Assembly: GCF_003752135.1 (NCBI RefSeq)
Contig: NZ_RJVK01000001.1
Location: forward strand, 186,001-250,000
Source of the DNA: Caminibacter pacificus
GTDB taxonomy: Bacteria; Campylobacterota; Campylobacteria; Campylobacterales; Nautiliaceae
DNA length: 64,000 nt
Reading direction: 5' to 3'
In this document: in pieces, positions 35,198 to 45,318 of the stretch
Position numbering within the stretch: position 1 is the stretch's first letter
Layout of the letters: every line of letters begins with the position of its first letter
Made by a program: the position numbers and the translations under genes
Notes under the pieces: model-generated
Told to the model about the DNA's origin: nothing
The model's input: only the letters and a program-made list of their open reading frames with translations
The model's database searches: none

Positions 35198-35205
35198 GGG
35201 ATAAG

Positions 35206-35787
35206 ATGTTTCAGCAAATAGTGGATTTTTTGGTAAATTTTGCGCATTCTTTAGGATATATCGGAATATACTTTTATATGCTTTTGGTCGGAACTTTTAT
35301 TCCCGTACCAAGCGAGCTTGTTTTGCTTCCTGCAGGGTATTTGGCGGCAAAAGGAGATATGGATTTGTATCTTGTTTGGGTGTGTGCCGCACTTGGTAGT
35401 TTGAGCGGGGCTCTTATTAACTATTTTCTTGCTAAGTGGATTGTTAATAAGTTTTTAAAAGACAAACCCGTAATCGAAAAAGTTACGAAATTTTGGAATC
35501 AGCACGGAAAAATTTCAGCGTTTTTGGCTCCTTTGACTCCGGGGCTCGGGCAATATATTTCAATTCCCGCAGGTCTGTCTCATATGCCTCTTCGCTGGTT
35601 TATTCCTTTGACTTTCAGTGCGAATCTAATCTGGACCGGGTTTTTAATAATGATAGGATATATTTTCGGAGCGGGAGAGGCCGCTCATAAAGAGGTGGTT
35701 TATGGCAGTTTGATACTTCTTGGGGGTGTTATTATTATCGCTTCGGTTTATGTTTTTAGAGAATTGAAAAAAGAGTCTAAATCTTAG
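35206..35787 (+). CDS. DedA family membrane protein
   Basis: A 193-residue inner-membrane protein of the DedA/SNARE-associated family, now linked to lipid flipping and envelope homeostasis. It has about five hydrophobic segments, the amphipathic re-entrant region around FIPVPSELVLLPAG, and the family motif FLAPLTPGLGQYISIPAGLSHM with the conserved G-x-R/G-P type loop. It follows exoA. Its last 11 bases overlap the end of the diguanylate cyclase gene on the other strand. Confidence 0.9.
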   Translation: MFQQIVDFLVNFAHSLGYIGIYFYMLLVGTFIPVPSELVLLPAGYLAAKGDMDLYLVWVCAALGSLSGALINYFLAKWIVNKFLKDKPVIEKVTKFWNQHGKISAFLAPLTPGLGQYISIPAGLSHMPLRWFIPLTFSANLIWTGFLIMIGYIFGAGEAAHKEVVYGSLILLGGVIIIASVYVFRELKKESKS

Positions 35788-36847
35788 TTTTTGAAGTTGC
35801 AAGCAAAACTTTATTTTTTCCCGTTCTTTTTGCTTCATATAGTTTATTGTCTATTTTTTGGATGAATTTATAAATTCCTTCGTCTTGATATTCTCCTACA
35901 GCTCCACTGATAGTAATCGGATGATCGTAAACGTTAATATTTTCTTCAATTTCTTTTTTTATTCTTTGTGCTATTATATTTGCCGATGTTATTTTTGTTT
36001 TAGGGAAGATTATTACGAATTCTTCTCCTCCGTATCTAAAAGGTAAATCCGTTTTTCTTATAGTTTTTTTAATAATATGAGCTATTTCTTTTAAAACTCT
36101 ATCACCTTCATTGTGTCCGTATGTATCGTTTATCAATTTAAAATTATCTATATCAAACATCATCATAGAAAAAGGTTCTCCATAACGATTGTATTTTTCT
36201 ATATTATATACGATTTGTTCGTTGAAAAAGAGTCTATTGTATAGACCTGTGAGAGAATCGGTGATGGATGTTCTTTCAAGACCTACACGAATTACCCTAT
36301 AAACGAAAAGTATCAAAATTAATATCGAAGCTGCTGCAAGCATTGAAGCCAATGAAAATCTTTTGGAGATTATTTCTATTTTTTTCTCGGAAATATTTTG
36401 CATCATGGCAGTAATTTTATCGGCTATTTTCCATGCCTTTTCCGATTTTTTAATTAATGCGTTTAGTTCTTTTGTTTCTTCTATATCTTGCCATAAAGAA
36501 TAAAGGTTGGTGTATATGTCATAAAATTTAATTCTATACTTCTCCGGTATAGTTTCCGGAAAATTGTCAATAAGCATTTTAATTGTTTTGAAGTCGAATT
36601 CAATATTGTTTTTAATTTGATTTAATTTTTGAGAGTCTTTTATTATCTTGAATTTCGTATATCTTTGGATGTTTCCTCTTATTTGACCGAGTTTGTTGAT
36701 TAGAAGACTGTCGTATTTAGTGTATTTGTTAAGCGAATGAACTATAAAATACCCGTTTGCTACTATAATAGCGAAAATTACAAACAAAAGGGCTATTATA
36801 ACGCTTGAAGCCCCGGTGTTTTTAAGAAGAATTTTAAGTCTAAACAT
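35777..36847 (-). CDS. Membrane diguanylate cyclase with PilJ-like sensor (GGEEF, intact I-site)
   Basis: The 356-residue protein has two membrane helices (about residues 17-35 and 168-185) around a periplasmic helical region that resembles the PilJ/type IV methyl-accepting sensor (LINKLGQIRGNIQRY). The cytoplasmic part is a GGDEF domain with SLTGLYNRLFF, DIDNFKLINDTYGHNEGD and the active loop RYGGEEFV. The product-inhibition site RKTD lies exactly 5 residues before GGEEF, so both catalysis and feedback should work. It makes c-di-GMP. It overlaps the Dabb gene by 8 bases. Confidence 0.9.
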   Translation of the reverse strand: MFRLKILLKNTGASSVIIALLFVIFAIIVANGYFIVHSLNKYTKYDSLLINKLGQIRGNIQRYTKFKIIKDSQKLNQIKNNIEFDFKTIKMLIDNFPETIPEKYRIKFYDIYTNLYSLWQDIEETKELNALIKKSEKAWKIADKITAMMQNISEKKIEIISKRFSLASMLAAASILILILFVYRVIRVGLERTSITDSLTGLYNRLFFNEQIVYNIEKYNRYGEPFSMMMFDIDNFKLINDTYGHNEGDRVLKEIAHIIKKTIRKTDLPFRYGGEEFVIIFPKTKITSANIIAQRIKKEIEENINVYDHPITISGAVGEYQDEGIYKFIQKIDNKLYEAKRTGKNKVLLATSKTKI

Positions 36848-37121
36848 TATAGTCTACTACTCGTCTTTCAATAACATAAGGTTTTATAAATTCAATAACT
36901 TCTAAATGTTTTGGATGTTTGGCGTAAATATCTAAATCCTTTATATTTTCTACTTCCGTAATTACACAAAAATCACTCGGATTTTTATCATATCTAATAT
37001 CGACTCCTACTTCGATATGTTTAATTTCCGGAATAAAATTTTTTAAATTTTCTATTCTTTTTTTAAATTCCAAAAGAGGAGCGTCCTCTTTTGTTTTGAA
37101 AATTACTACGTGTCTAATCAT
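36840..37121 (-). CDS. Dabb-domain (stress-responsive A/B barrel) protein
   Basis: A 93-residue single-domain protein with the dimeric ferredoxin-like A/B barrel signature: MIRHVVIFKTKEDA, then IPEIKHIEVGVDI, FCVITEVENIKDLDIYAKHPKHLEVI. The family includes a few cyclases and many proteins of unknown role. It lies directly after aspC (adjacent without gap) and overlaps the diguanylate cyclase gene, forming a three-gene minus-strand unit. Confidence 0.85.
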   Translation of the reverse strand: MIRHVVIFKTKEDAPLLEFKKRIENLKNFIPEIKHIEVGVDIRYDKNPSDFCVITEVENIKDLDIYAKHPKHLEVIEFIKPYVIERRVVDYNV

Positions 37122-38284
37122 TAAAGAGCCTTTACGAATTCTTCAATTCTTTTGATTCCTTCTTTTATGGTTTCTATATCCGTAGCAAAAGAAAATCTAA
37201 AATACCCCTCACTTCCGAATCCAACTCCCGGCACAACAGCCACGCCTTTATCTTCAAGAAGAGTTAATGCAAAACTCATAGATTCCGGCATGATTTCTTT
37301 GTGATTTACGAAAATATAAAAAGCTCCGGCAGGTTTTGCAGCCGATAATCCCGGAATTTTATTAAACGCTTCATAAACGAAGTTTCTTCTTTTTTCAAAC
37401 TCTTTTCTCATCATCTCCACATCCGCGTCCGCTTCTCCAAGAAGTGCCGGAATGGCGGCTTTTTGAGTGATTGAATTAATGTTTGAAGTACTTTGAGATT
37501 GAAGTTTTATCATGTTTTTTACAAGTTCTTTATTTTTGCTTGCACAATATCCGAATCTCCACCCGGTCATTGCGTGAGATTTGCTAAGTCCGTTAACGGT
37601 GATAGTTCTTTTTAGCATATCTTCGTTAATACTTGCGGTTGCTGTGAATTTTCCGTCGTAAATAAGTTTTTCGTACATTTCATCACTAACAACCCAGATA
37701 TTCGTATCTTTTAATACATCAGCAAGTGCTTTAAGCTCTTCTTTAGTATAAACGGCACCTGTTGGATTACTCGGAGATGTTAATATAAGGATTTTAGTTT
37801 TAGGAGTTATAGCTTTTTTTAGCATTTCTGCCGTAATTTTAAATCCGGTACTCTCATCCGTTTCGATACTTACCGGTACACCGCCGTGATATTTTACAAG
37901 TTCAGGGTATGTTACCCAATAAGGTGCAGGGATTATTACTTCGTCGCCTTCGTCAATAAGACATGCGAAGATGTTAAAAAGAGATTGTTTTGCACCGTTG
38001 CTTACGATGATTTCGTCAGTTTCATATTCAAGGTCGTTGTCTCTTTTCAGTTTGGTTTTAATTGCTTCAAGAAGCTCCGGAATTCCGGCAACGGCAGTAT
38101 ATTTCGTAAATCCTTCTTCAATTGCTTTAATTGCAGCTTTTTTAATAATTTCGGGAGTGTCGAAATCAGGTTCACCGGCACTGAATGCCAAAACGTCTTT
38201 ACCTTGTGCTTTTAATTCCCTTGCTTTTTGAGAGATTGCGATAGTCAATGAGGGGCTTAACTTTTCAATTCTTTTGCTAAACAT
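37121..38284 (-). CDS. aspC: Aspartate aminotransferase (class I)
   Basis: This PLP enzyme swaps amino groups between aspartate and 2-oxoglutarate. The 387-residue protein has the I-gamma type layout: AGEPDFDTPEIIKKAA, SNGAKQSLFN, PAPYWVTYPE, TSPSNPTGAVY, and the PLP lysine in VNGLSKSHAMTGWRFGY. The closing RFSFATDIETI is typical. It is the first gene of a minus-strand unit with the Dabb and GGDEF genes. The stop codon base adjoins the Dabb start. Confidence 0.95.
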   Translation of the reverse strand: MFSKRIEKLSPSLTIAISQKARELKAQGKDVLAFSAGEPDFDTPEIIKKAAIKAIEEGFTKYTAVAGIPELLEAIKTKLKRDNDLEYETDEIIVSNGAKQSLFNIFACLIDEGDEVIIPAPYWVTYPELVKYHGGVPVSIETDESTGFKITAEMLKKAITPKTKILILTSPSNPTGAVYTKEELKALADVLKDTNIWVVSDEMYEKLIYDGKFTATASINEDMLKRTITVNGLSKSHAMTGWRFGYCASKNKELVKNMIKLQSQSTSNINSITQKAAIPALLGEADADVEMMRKEFEKRRNFVYEAFNKIPGLSAAKPAGAFYIFVNHKEIMPESMSFALTLLEDKGVAVVPGVGFGSEGYFRFSFATDIETIKEGIKRIEEFVKAL

Positions 38285-38361
38285 TACAAACCCTTTTTTA
38301 TAGGAAATTATATACTAAAAAGCATTAATTTTCTATCGTATATAAAGTTTTTTTAAAAAGT

Positions 38362-38388
38362 TAAATAAAAATTAAAAACTACCGATAT
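38362..38388 (+). promoter_or_regulatory. Candidate sigma28 (FliA) promoter of the chemoreceptor gene
   Basis: TAAA at 38362-38365, exactly 15 bases, then ACCGATAT at 38381-38388: 6 of 8 matches to the GCCGATAA box of the flagellar sigma factor, with ideal spacing. Chemoreceptor genes are common FliA targets. No sigma70 -10 box is obvious in this gap. Confidence 0.5.
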
Positions 38389-38416
38389 TGCTTAAAATTT
38401 ACTTGAAGGGGACGAA

Positions 38417-40777
38417 ATGTTGAAGAATTTGAGCATTAAACAGAAGATGTTAATGATTGTGGCATTGCCGGTATTTTTTTTATTGGTCTTTGCAAGTTAT
38501 CTGATATATGATAACTACCAAAATTTATCTCAATTGAAAAAATTGGAAAATATAATGAAAATTACCGTAAAACATACTTCAAAAGCTATTCATGAACTTC
38601 AAAAAGAGAGAGGTTATAGTATAGCTTATATTGCAAACGGCGGTAAAAAATTTAAAGAAGAATTAAGTAAGCAAAGAGAAAAGGTAGATTTGGCTTTTGC
38701 TAATCTAAAAAGAGAAGTTCAAAAATATAAATTACAAAAAATAGATAAACACGTATATCACTATTACGAAAAAGCTTTCGAAAAATATTCGATGATTAAT
38801 TCAATAAGACAAAAAGTTGATGCTTTACAAATAGCTCCAATTGATGTCATTGATTACTATTCCGATATTAACGGATATTTTATCGATACTAAGGATGAAA
38901 TTTTAAAATATCAGGCTGATGAAAGCGTAACTGATGATATTGCAAAATATTTCGATTTATTAAAACTTACGGAAAAAATGGGTGTAGAAAGAGCAATTGT
39001 CGCGTATATGCTTAGTACGGGGAAATTACCTCACGATTTACTTGTAAAATGGAATAGTGCTATCGCTTACCAAAAAGATATAATTAAAAAATATCCTACT
39101 ATCGCAAAAGAGATTTTAGCTGTAACTTCGCAAATTAAAAAGATTAGAGATATTATTAATTCTTATAACGAAAAAAAACATATCGTATCTCAAATGAAAG
39201 AGCTTGTAGGATATGGTGGACTTATTCATAATTTTAAAAATTACGTGTTAAGAGGAAAAGAAAAATATAAAGAGAAATTCGATAAACAATACGCACTTCT
39301 TAATCAAAAAATAAAAGAATATGAAGCTCTTGGAGAATCCGAACAAGAAAAGAAACTGATAAATGAAATAAAAACCGTTTTTGGAAAATATTATAATGGA
39401 TTACCTGCTGTTGTTGAAGGATATCAAGAACATTTAAACGTTCACGAACTTGATAAAATTGTAAAAGTTAACGATTCGCCCGCTATTAAGGCATTCAAAA
39501 CACTCTCTACAAAAGGAGTTAAACTTAGCGGACTTAATCCGAAACAATGGATTTCTTTGTCTACTCAGGTAATTAATCAAATAAAAGCCCTAATAGATAA
39601 ACTAGGTAAAGAAATTTTGATAAAAATCAGTAATATCGTTAATAATATGACTATCTATTTGTATACTATCGTAGCAATTGTTATTTTGATTATTTTAGCA
39701 GTGGCGGCTTTAAGCTTTTTTATTTCTAAAAATTTAGTTGAATCAACTGAAAAACTTAAAGAAGGATTATTGGAATTCTTTAAATTCTTAAATAGAGAAA
39801 CTACTCAGGCAAAAGAGATAGAAATAGATTCCAACGACGAGATAGGCTTGATGGCTAAAGTGATTAATGAAAATATTAGAAAAATCGAAGAAGGCTTGAT
39901 GCAAGACGCGGCTATGATTCAAGGGCTGGTAAGAGAAGTTGAAAAAATGAAAAACGGAGTTTTGGAGGGTAGAATTTACGAACAAGCATCAAATCCGGAC
40001 CTTGAAAAGGTTAGGGTAATATTTAACGAAATGCAAGATTCTATGGAAAAAATTATCGGAAAAGACGTAAATAAAACTGTAAAAGTTCTCGATAGTGCAA
40101 TGCATAAAGATTTTACGAAAAGAATCCAAAATGCAATCGGTAAAGTGGAACTTGCCGTAAACAGTGTACTTGATACTATTGTGAATATTTTAAGCGTAAA
40201 TAAAGAAAACGGAGATATACTATCACAAACTGCAAGTGTATTAAAAGAAAAAATGCATGCATTAAAAGATGCCGCAAAAGAAGCTTCTTATGAATTATCT
40301 GAAGTTGCGAATATTATGCAAAATTTAAATAACGAAATTTTTGAAATTTCAAATCAAACAAAAACGGTTATCGACCAATCTCAAGATATTAAAAACGTAG
40401 TGGGAATTATTCAAGAAATTGCCGACCAAACGAATCTTTTAGCGTTAAATGCTGCAATCGAAGCCGCAAGAGCCGGCGAACACGGAAGAGGGTTTGCCGT
40501 AGTTGCGGATGAGGTTAGAAAATTGGCTGAAAAAACTCAAAAAAGCTTAAGCGAAATTGATGCGAATATTAATCTTTTAACTCAATCGATTACGAATATC
40601 GGTGAAGCTATTATAAAACAAACTGACGAAATTGCAAACGCAACCGCTAAAATCGAAGATGTAAACGAAAAAACCAAACTTATGGAAAATTCGGTAGAAG
40701 AAGTAAATACTATTGCTGAAGAAGTAAACGATATGGCGGATAAAATGTTGGAGAATGTTAAGAAAAACAAATTCTAA
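38417..40777 (+). CDS. Methyl-accepting chemotaxis protein with NIT-type sensor domain
   Basis: A 786-residue transmembrane chemoreceptor. One helix lies at residues 11-30 and another at about 412-436. The periplasmic part carries the nitrate/nitrite-sensing (NIT) signature [18 protein letters not shown] near residue 60 and a long helical bundle. A HAMP domain follows the second helix. The cytoplasmic signalling tip is intact ([20 protein letters not shown], then [18 protein letters not shown]). No CheB/R-binding pentapeptide is seen at the C-terminus (ENVKKNKF). The ligand may be nitrate or nitrite, which such organisms respire, but this is inference. Confidence 0.9.
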   Translation: MLKNLSIKQKMLMIVALPVFFLLVFASYLIYDNYQNLSQLKKLENIMKITVKHTSKAIHELQKERGYSIAYIANGGKKFKEELSKQREKVDLAFANLKREVQKYKLQKIDKHVYHYYEKAFEKYSMINSIRQKVDALQIAPIDVIDYYSDINGYFIDTKDEILKYQADESVTDDIAKYFDLLKLTEKMGVERAIVAYMLSTGKLPHDLLVKWNSAIAYQKDIIKKYPTIAKEILAVTSQIKKIRDIINSYNEKKHIVSQMKELVGYGGLIHNFKNYVLRGKEKYKEKFDKQYALLNQKIKEYEALGESEQEKKLINEIKTVFGKYYNGLPAVVEGYQEHLNVHELDKIVKVNDSPAIKAFKTLSTKGVKLSGLNPKQWISLSTQVINQIKALIDKLGKEILIKISNIVNNMTIYLYTIVAIVILIILAVAALSFFISKNLVESTEKLKEGLLEFFKFLNRETTQAKEIEIDSNDEIGLMAKVINENIRKIEEGLMQDAAMIQGLVREVEKMKNGVLEGRIYEQASNPDLEKVRVIFNEMQDSMEKIIGKDVNKTVKVLDSAMHKDFTKRIQNAIGKVELAVNSVLDTIVNILSVNKENGDILSQTASVLKEKMHALKDAAKEASYELSEVANIMQNLNNEIFEISNQTKTVIDQSQDIKNVVGIIQEIADQTNLLALNAAIEAARAGEHGRGFAVVADEVRKLAEKTQKSLSEIDANINLLTQSITNIGEAIIKQTDEIANATAKIEDVNEKTKLMENSVEEVNTIAEEVNDMADKMLENVKKNKF

Positions 40778-40789
40778 TAAAGGTCAATT

Positions 40790-43003
40790 ATGACTAATGA
40801 AGTTTTTAAATTTTTTGAGGAGGTTTTCAAAAATTATCTTGAAACCTCCTCTTTATCCGACAAAGAAAAAAAGGAAGTTTATGAAAAGTTTTATGAGATA
40901 TTGCAAAAACTTTTCATAAATTTTAAACATGTTTTAAATTCTATTAGAGAAGCCGTAATCGTTTTAAACGAAAAAGATGAAATAATTGATGTTAATGAGA
41001 GTTTTCTTAAATGGATTCATTTAAAAAAAGAGGATGTAATCGGAAAAAAAATTGATGATTTTATATATGAGGATTATAATCAAAAAATTATTTTTTTAAA
41101 AAATAACGCATTAATACCTATTGAAATTGAAATCCAAGAGTTTGAAGTAGGACATAAGATTTTCAAACGATTAATAGCTTTAAATATTAAGCAAAAAGTA
41201 GATATTGAACTAAAACTGAAAAACTTATTAAGACTGTATAAAATTCTGAGTTTGATAAACGAACTTATAATAAGGGCTATCGATATAAATGATATATATT
41301 CTTCTAGCTGCGAGATTTTGGTAAAAGAAGGGCATTTTGATTTTGCTTGGATAGGAGAAATACAAAATGAAAAATTGATACCGAAAGCATGGTATGGTGA
41401 AAATAAAGACTTTAAAAATTACCTTCAAAACAATGAAATTCCGTTTACTCGTATAAATGAATTAATTAAAAATCAGTATTTAAAAGAGGATAATTTACAA
41501 AATGAAGAAAAAGTGTTCTGTCATAAAATAATGATTCCAGTTTATAAAGAAAAAAACGCTCTTTCTACAATTATCACTCATCAGGATATAAAAGCCGTTT
41601 TGGTTGTTTATTATAAAGGAAAAGAGTTTGAAGAGGAGGAAATTCATCTTCTAAAACAAATAGCTCATGATATCGGTTTCGGATTAGTGTCATTATCAAG
41701 AAAAGAAGATATTGATTATTTGGCATATTATGACGTTTTGACTTCTCTTCCTAATCGGAGATATTTTTTTGAAGAACTAGAATCATTGCTTGAAATGTTA
41801 AAAGAAAAAAATCAAAAAGGAACGCTTTTAATAATCGATATTAATAATTTTAAGACGATAAATTCGACTGTAGGTTTTTGGGCCGGTGATATTGTTCTCT
41901 CGAGAATTGCGGATATGTTAAAAAAAGTTCAAAGAAAAAAAGATATTTTAGCAAGAGTGGGTGGTGATAAATTTGCATTATTTTTATATGGTGTAAAAAC
42001 CAAAGAAGAAGCTATATATAAAATTCAGACTATCTTAAAAGATTTCGAATATATATTTGAGATAGAAAATAAGAAATTTCTGGTTACCGTAAGTGTAGGA
42101 GGAGCATTTTTCCCGGATGACGGATTAACGAAAGAAATATTATTTGCCTCTGCAGAAGCGGCATTGAGAGAATCTAAAAAAAGAGGTAAAGGTATTGAAT
42201 TTTATGAAGAATCTTTACAAAAAACCACTTTAGAAAATCTTAATTTGGAAAGCGAGTTGGTAGAGAGTATAAAAAAAGATAATTTTTTAGTTTTTTATCA
42301 GCCTATAATTGATATTCAAAATAATAAAATAGCTATGGCTGAAGCATTATTACGTTGGAAAAAAGACGATAAGTTAGTTTCGCCCGGGGAATTTATACCT
42401 ATTTTAGAAGAGAGAGGTTTAATAAAAGAAGTCGGTGCTATTGTTTTAGATAAAGTTTTTAAATTTATAAAAAATCAAAATGTTGATATTCCAATTTCTA
42501 TAAACGTATCAGCTAAACAGATTCATTTAGGGTTTTATAAAGAAGTGATTTCTTTAATAGAAAAATACGAAATTGACCCAAATAAAATAATTTTGGAAAT
42601 AACAGAGAGCGTATTGATGGAAAATTTGGAAATTTTATTGAAAAATATGAAAGAATTAACAAAAATAGGAGTAAGATTTGAAATTGATGATTTCGGAACA
42701 GGATATTCTTCTTTGGCTTATTTAAAAAAATTACCTATTTTTGCATTGAAAATCGACAGGACGTTTATAAAAGATCTTCCAAAAAATGAAGAGGATATTT
42801 CTATTTCAAAAGCAATTATTTCAATGGCTCATTCTCTTGGTAAAAGAGTAGTGGCAGAAGGAGTCGAGATGGCGGAACAAGTTGAGTTTTTAAAAGAAAA
42901 CGGTTGCGAGTTTATTCAAGGATTTTATTTTGCAAAGCCTATGCCACAAAAAGATTTTATTGAATTTTATAATAACTATCTTTCTTTTAAAGCTTCCAAA
43001 TAG
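40790..43003 (+). CDS. PAS-GAF-GGDEF(degenerate)-EAL c-di-GMP signalling protein
   Basis: The 737-residue soluble protein has an N-terminal helix, a PAS domain (LNSIREAVIVLNEKDEIIDVNESF, about residues 45-130), a GAF-like domain (about 145-305), a GGDEF domain and an EAL domain. The GGDEF loop reads RVGGDKF: the catalytic glutamate is replaced by lysine, so cyclase activity is doubtful, yet the RKKD I-site 5 residues before is kept. The EAL part looks active: MAEALLRW, NVSAKQI, LEITES, IDDFGTGYSSL, LKIDRTF, AEGVEM and QGFYFAKP. The likely output is c-di-GMP hydrolysis tuned by GTP or c-di-GMP. It follows the MCP gene by 12 bases and overlaps the end of cysE by 28 bases. Confidence 0.88.
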   Translation: MTNEVFKFFEEVFKNYLETSSLSDKEKKEVYEKFYEILQKLFINFKHVLNSIREAVIVLNEKDEIIDVNESFLKWIHLKKEDVIGKKIDDFIYEDYNQKIIFLKNNALIPIEIEIQEFEVGHKIFKRLIALNIKQKVDIELKLKNLLRLYKILSLINELIIRAIDINDIYSSSCEILVKEGHFDFAWIGEIQNEKLIPKAWYGENKDFKNYLQNNEIPFTRINELIKNQYLKEDNLQNEEKVFCHKIMIPVYKEKNALSTIITHQDIKAVLVVYYKGKEFEEEEIHLLKQIAHDIGFGLVSLSRKEDIDYLAYYDVLTSLPNRRYFFEELESLLEMLKEKNQKGTLLIIDINNFKTINSTVGFWAGDIVLSRIADMLKKVQRKKDILARVGGDKFALFLYGVKTKEEAIYKIQTILKDFEYIFEIENKKFLVTVSVGGAFFPDDGLTKEILFASAEAALRESKKRGKGIEFYEESLQKTTLENLNLESELVESIKKDNFLVFYQPIIDIQNNKIAMAEALLRWKKDDKLVSPGEFIPILEERGLIKEVGAIVLDKVFKFIKNQNVDIPISINVSAKQIHLGFYKEVISLIEKYEIDPNKIILEITESVLMENLEILLKNMKELTKIGVRFEIDDFGTGYSSLAYLKKLPIFALKIDRTFIKDLPKNEEDISISKAIISMAHSLGKRVVAEGVEMAEQVEFLKENGCEFIQGFYFAKPMPQKDFIEFYNNYLSFKASK

Positions 43004-43677
43004 TCTCTGTATTTTTTTTCTATTTCTTCATCTTTTTCTATAATGTCGCTTTCACCTTTAATCACTGCTTCTTCAAGTACTTTAATTCTATCCATCAAAT
43101 ATTCGAAAAGTTCTTTTTCAATATCGGGTAGTTTATTGTGAGCAAGAGGCGAGTAGTCTTTTCTTTTTATAACTTTACCAGGAATTCCCACAACGGTCGA
43201 ATATGGCGGTACGTCTTTTACGACGACGGAGTTAGCTCCTATTTTACTACCTTTTCCTATAGTGATATTTCCCAAAATTTTAGCACCCGCACCTATTGTG
43301 ACGTCATCTTCGATAGTAGGGTGGCGTTTGCCGGGATTCAGACTTACACCACCAAGCGTTACGCCTTGGTAAATAGTTACGTTATTCCCAACAATTGCCG
43401 TCTCTCCTATAACTACGCCTATTCCGTGGTCTATAAAGACGTTTTCACCTATTGTTGCTCCAGGGTGAATATCGATATTTGTTATGAATTGATTTACGGC
43501 CATAATAAATCTTGCAAATCTTTTGAATCCTTTTTTATAGATTGCATTTGCGATTCTGTAATTTACAAGAGCCCAAATCCCGGGATAAGCATAAAAAAGT
43601 TCTATTCCGTTTTTAAACGCCGGGTCTCTATCTTTTACGGCTAAAAAGTCCTTTTTTATCTTACTAAACAAACTCAC
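42976..43677 (-). CDS. cysE: Serine O-acetyltransferase CysE
   Basis: CysE makes O-acetylserine for cysteine synthesis. The 233-residue protein has the helical N-terminus (AVKDRDPAFKNGIELFYAYPGIWALVNYRIA) and a left-handed beta helix with DIHPGATIGENVFIDHGIGVVIGET and GVTLGG-x-GKRHPTI. The GTG start at 43677 lies inside the end of tmk (14-base overlap) after AAGGTGATAA. The C-terminal 60 residues form a helical, charged extension. It ends the ubiX-coaD-tmk-cysE unit, and its tail overlaps the convergent EAL gene. Confidence 0.95.
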   Translation of the reverse strand: MSLFSKIKKDFLAVKDRDPAFKNGIELFYAYPGIWALVNYRIANAIYKKGFKRFARFIMAVNQFITNIDIHPGATIGENVFIDHGIGVVIGETAIVGNNVTIYQGVTLGGVSLNPGKRHPTIEDDVTIGAGAKILGNITIGKGSKIGANSVVVKDVPPYSTVVGIPGKVIKRKDYSPLAHNKLPDIEKELFEYLMDRIKVLEEAVIKGESDIIEKDEEIEKKYRDYLEALKER

Positions 43678-44236
43678 TTATCACCTTTTTTATTCTGAAA
43701 TTAATAGCTTCGATAGTTGAATTTGCTGGTATGAGCTGATAAGGGATTTCGAGTCTGTTGCAAGTATCTATCATATTTTGTTGGATGTTTAGAAGGTATT
43801 TTATGCCTCTTTTTTCTATATTGTCATGTTCTTTTTGCGAAAGTCTTGATTTTAGAGTCTCTTCGTCAAGTGTCAAAATAAATACGAAATTCGGAAAAAT
43901 TCCATCCGTTGCGAATCTGTTTAGATTCACAAGCAAATCGAAATCGAAAAATTCCATAGCGTAAGCTATTCCGCTTATAACGCTTCTATCGCTTATTATT
44001 AATTTGTTGTAATTCGGCTTTATAACTTTTTCTACGGTTTCTGCTCTATCTGCAAGAAACAAAAAAAGCTCGGCTTTTTTAGTAATTTCGTCATGAAATA
44101 TTATTTCTCTAATTTTTTCTCCGAATTTGGTAAACCCCGGCTCTTTTATAAAAACAGCGTTTTCGAATTCTTTTTTTAACAGTTCTATTTGTGTAGATTT
44201 ACCCGCCGTATCGATACCTTCTAATGCTATATACAT
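43664..44236 (-). CDS. tmk: Thymidylate kinase
   Basis: Tmk phosphorylates dTMP. The 190-residue protein starts with the P-loop [15 protein letters not shown], has the DRS motif in [14 protein letters not shown], and the expected [11 protein letters not shown] lid region. It overlaps coaD by 10 bases and cysE by 14. The unit order is as I remember for Campylobacter, where tmk, coaD, ubiX and flgA lie together. Confidence 0.95.
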   Translation of the reverse strand: MYIALEGIDTAGKSTQIELLKKEFENAVFIKEPGFTKFGEKIREIIFHDEITKKAELFLFLADRAETVEKVIKPNYNKLIISDRSVISGIAYAMEFFDFDLLVNLNRFATDGIFPNFVFILTLDEETLKSRLSQKEHDNIEKRGIKYLLNIQQNMIDTCNRLEIPYQLIPANSTIEAINFRIKKVISEFV

Positions 44237-44700
44237 TTCAAATCCTCTAATATTTCTTTCGGTACCAAATGAGAAACGTCGCCATTGTATTTTAAAATAC
44301 TTCTCACAACGCTTGAAGATATAAAAGCGTTATCGAGATTCGGCATTAAATAAATCGTATCGATTTCGTTATCAAGCGATTTGTTTGCGTAACCCATTTG
44401 AAGTTCGTATTCAAAATCACTCACAGCCCTCAGACCTCTTATGATAATCTTCGCTTCTTCTTTTTTTGCAAAATCCACAAGCAAAGAAGAAAAACTTTTC
44501 ACTTCTATTTTAGGAAAATCTTTTGTAGCTTTTTTCATCATTTCCACTCTTTTTTCAAGAGAAAACATTGTGTTTTTGTCTTTATTGTCAGCGACTGCTA
44601 CTATTATTTTATCAAAAATCTTACAAGCTCTTTTGATAATATCCACATGCCCGTTTGTCACGGGGTCGAAAGTTCCAGGATATATGGCTTTTGTATACAC
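44227..44700 (-). CDS. coaD: Phosphopantetheine adenylyltransferase CoaD
   Basis: CoaD makes dephospho-CoA from phosphopantetheine and ATP. The 157-residue protein shows the nucleotidyltransferase motif [17 protein letters not shown], then [22 protein letters not shown] and the closing [10 protein letters not shown] prefer the GTG at 44700, which shares its G with the ubiX TAG stop and lies 5 bases after AAGGTGG; an in-frame GTG at 44709 would overlap that ribosome-binding site. It overlaps tmk by 10 bases. Confidence 0.94.
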   Translation of the reverse strand: MYTKAIYPGTFDPVTNGHVDIIKRACKIFDKIIVAVADNKDKNTMFSLEKRVEMMKKATKDFPKIEVKSFSSLLVDFAKKEEAKIIIRGLRAVSDFEYELQMGYANKSLDNEIDTIYLMPNLDNAFISSSVVRSILKYNGDVSHLVPKEILEDLKCI

Positions 44701-45218
44701 TATTTCCACCTTTTAAAAAGTTTATTGTCAATTCCCGCCAAATCAAACCATTTGCCTATTAAGAATTTTTCTATATCGTCTATTGTTTCGGGTTTGTTGT
44801 AATAGGCTATTACCGGAGGTGCAATTATAACATTTTGTAATTTTGATAATTTTAGCATATGTTCCAAATAAATCTCGCTAAAAGGCATCTCACGAGGCGC
44901 GATTATGAGCTTTTTTTTCTCTTTTATCGCAACTTGTGCCGCTCTTGTAATAAGATTATCCGCAATTCCAAGAGCGATTTTTGCAAGAGTATTCATACTA
45001 CAAGGCACTATAAAAGTTACGTCGATACCGAAACTTCCGCTTGCAGGAGCTGCTGCGATGTCGTCGTTTAGAAAAATATTTTCTTCTTTTTCGAGTACTA
45101 TTTTAGCGTGTTCGCTTAAAACTAAGAATCTTTCGTATTCGGGAGGAATGAGGCTATAGAGTTTCAGCCCCAAACTTGCTCCGCTTGCGCCCGATATACA
45201 AACCAATATTTTTTTCAT
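44700..45218 (-). CDS. ubiX: Flavin prenyltransferase UbiX
   Basis: UbiX attaches a dimethylallyl group to FMN to make the prenylated flavin cofactor of UbiD-type decarboxylases. The 172-residue protein shows [16 protein letters not shown] at the N-terminus, the SGSF loop, [20 protein letters not shown] and [14 protein letters not shown]. In quinone-respiring Campylobacterota it probably serves menaquinone (futalosine route) synthesis. It leads the ubiX-coaD-tmk-cysE unit. flgA, its usual upstream neighbour, is separated from it by a DUF805 gene in the opposite direction. Confidence 0.94.
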   Translation of the reverse strand: MKKILVCISGASGASLGLKLYSLIPPEYERFLVLSEHAKIVLEKEENIFLNDDIAAAPASGSFGIDVTFIVPCSMNTLAKIALGIADNLITRAAQVAIKEKKKLIIAPREMPFSEIYLEHMLKLSKLQNVIIAPPVIAYYNKPETIDDIEKFLIGKWFDLAGIDNKLFKRWK

Positions 45219-45291
45219 TTTCGCTCCGTTTAAATATTTGTGTGATTATATTAAATTTTTAATCTTTATTGATTTTATCCAATTTTAAAAG

Positions 45292-45297
45292 TATAAT
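45292..45297 (+). promoter_or_regulatory. -10 box of the DUF805 gene
   Basis: TATAAT 21 bases before the ATG, in an A/T-rich setting with no clear -35 box. It lies in the divergent gap to ubiX. Confidence 0.55.
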
Positions 45298-45318
45298 TGC
45301 TAAAAAAAGTGAGAAATT

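Noticed and set aside
43138-43644. 168-codon plus-strand frame opposite cysE
   Set aside because: Antisense to the conserved hexapeptide repeats of cysE; its length is a by-product of that gene's codon pattern.
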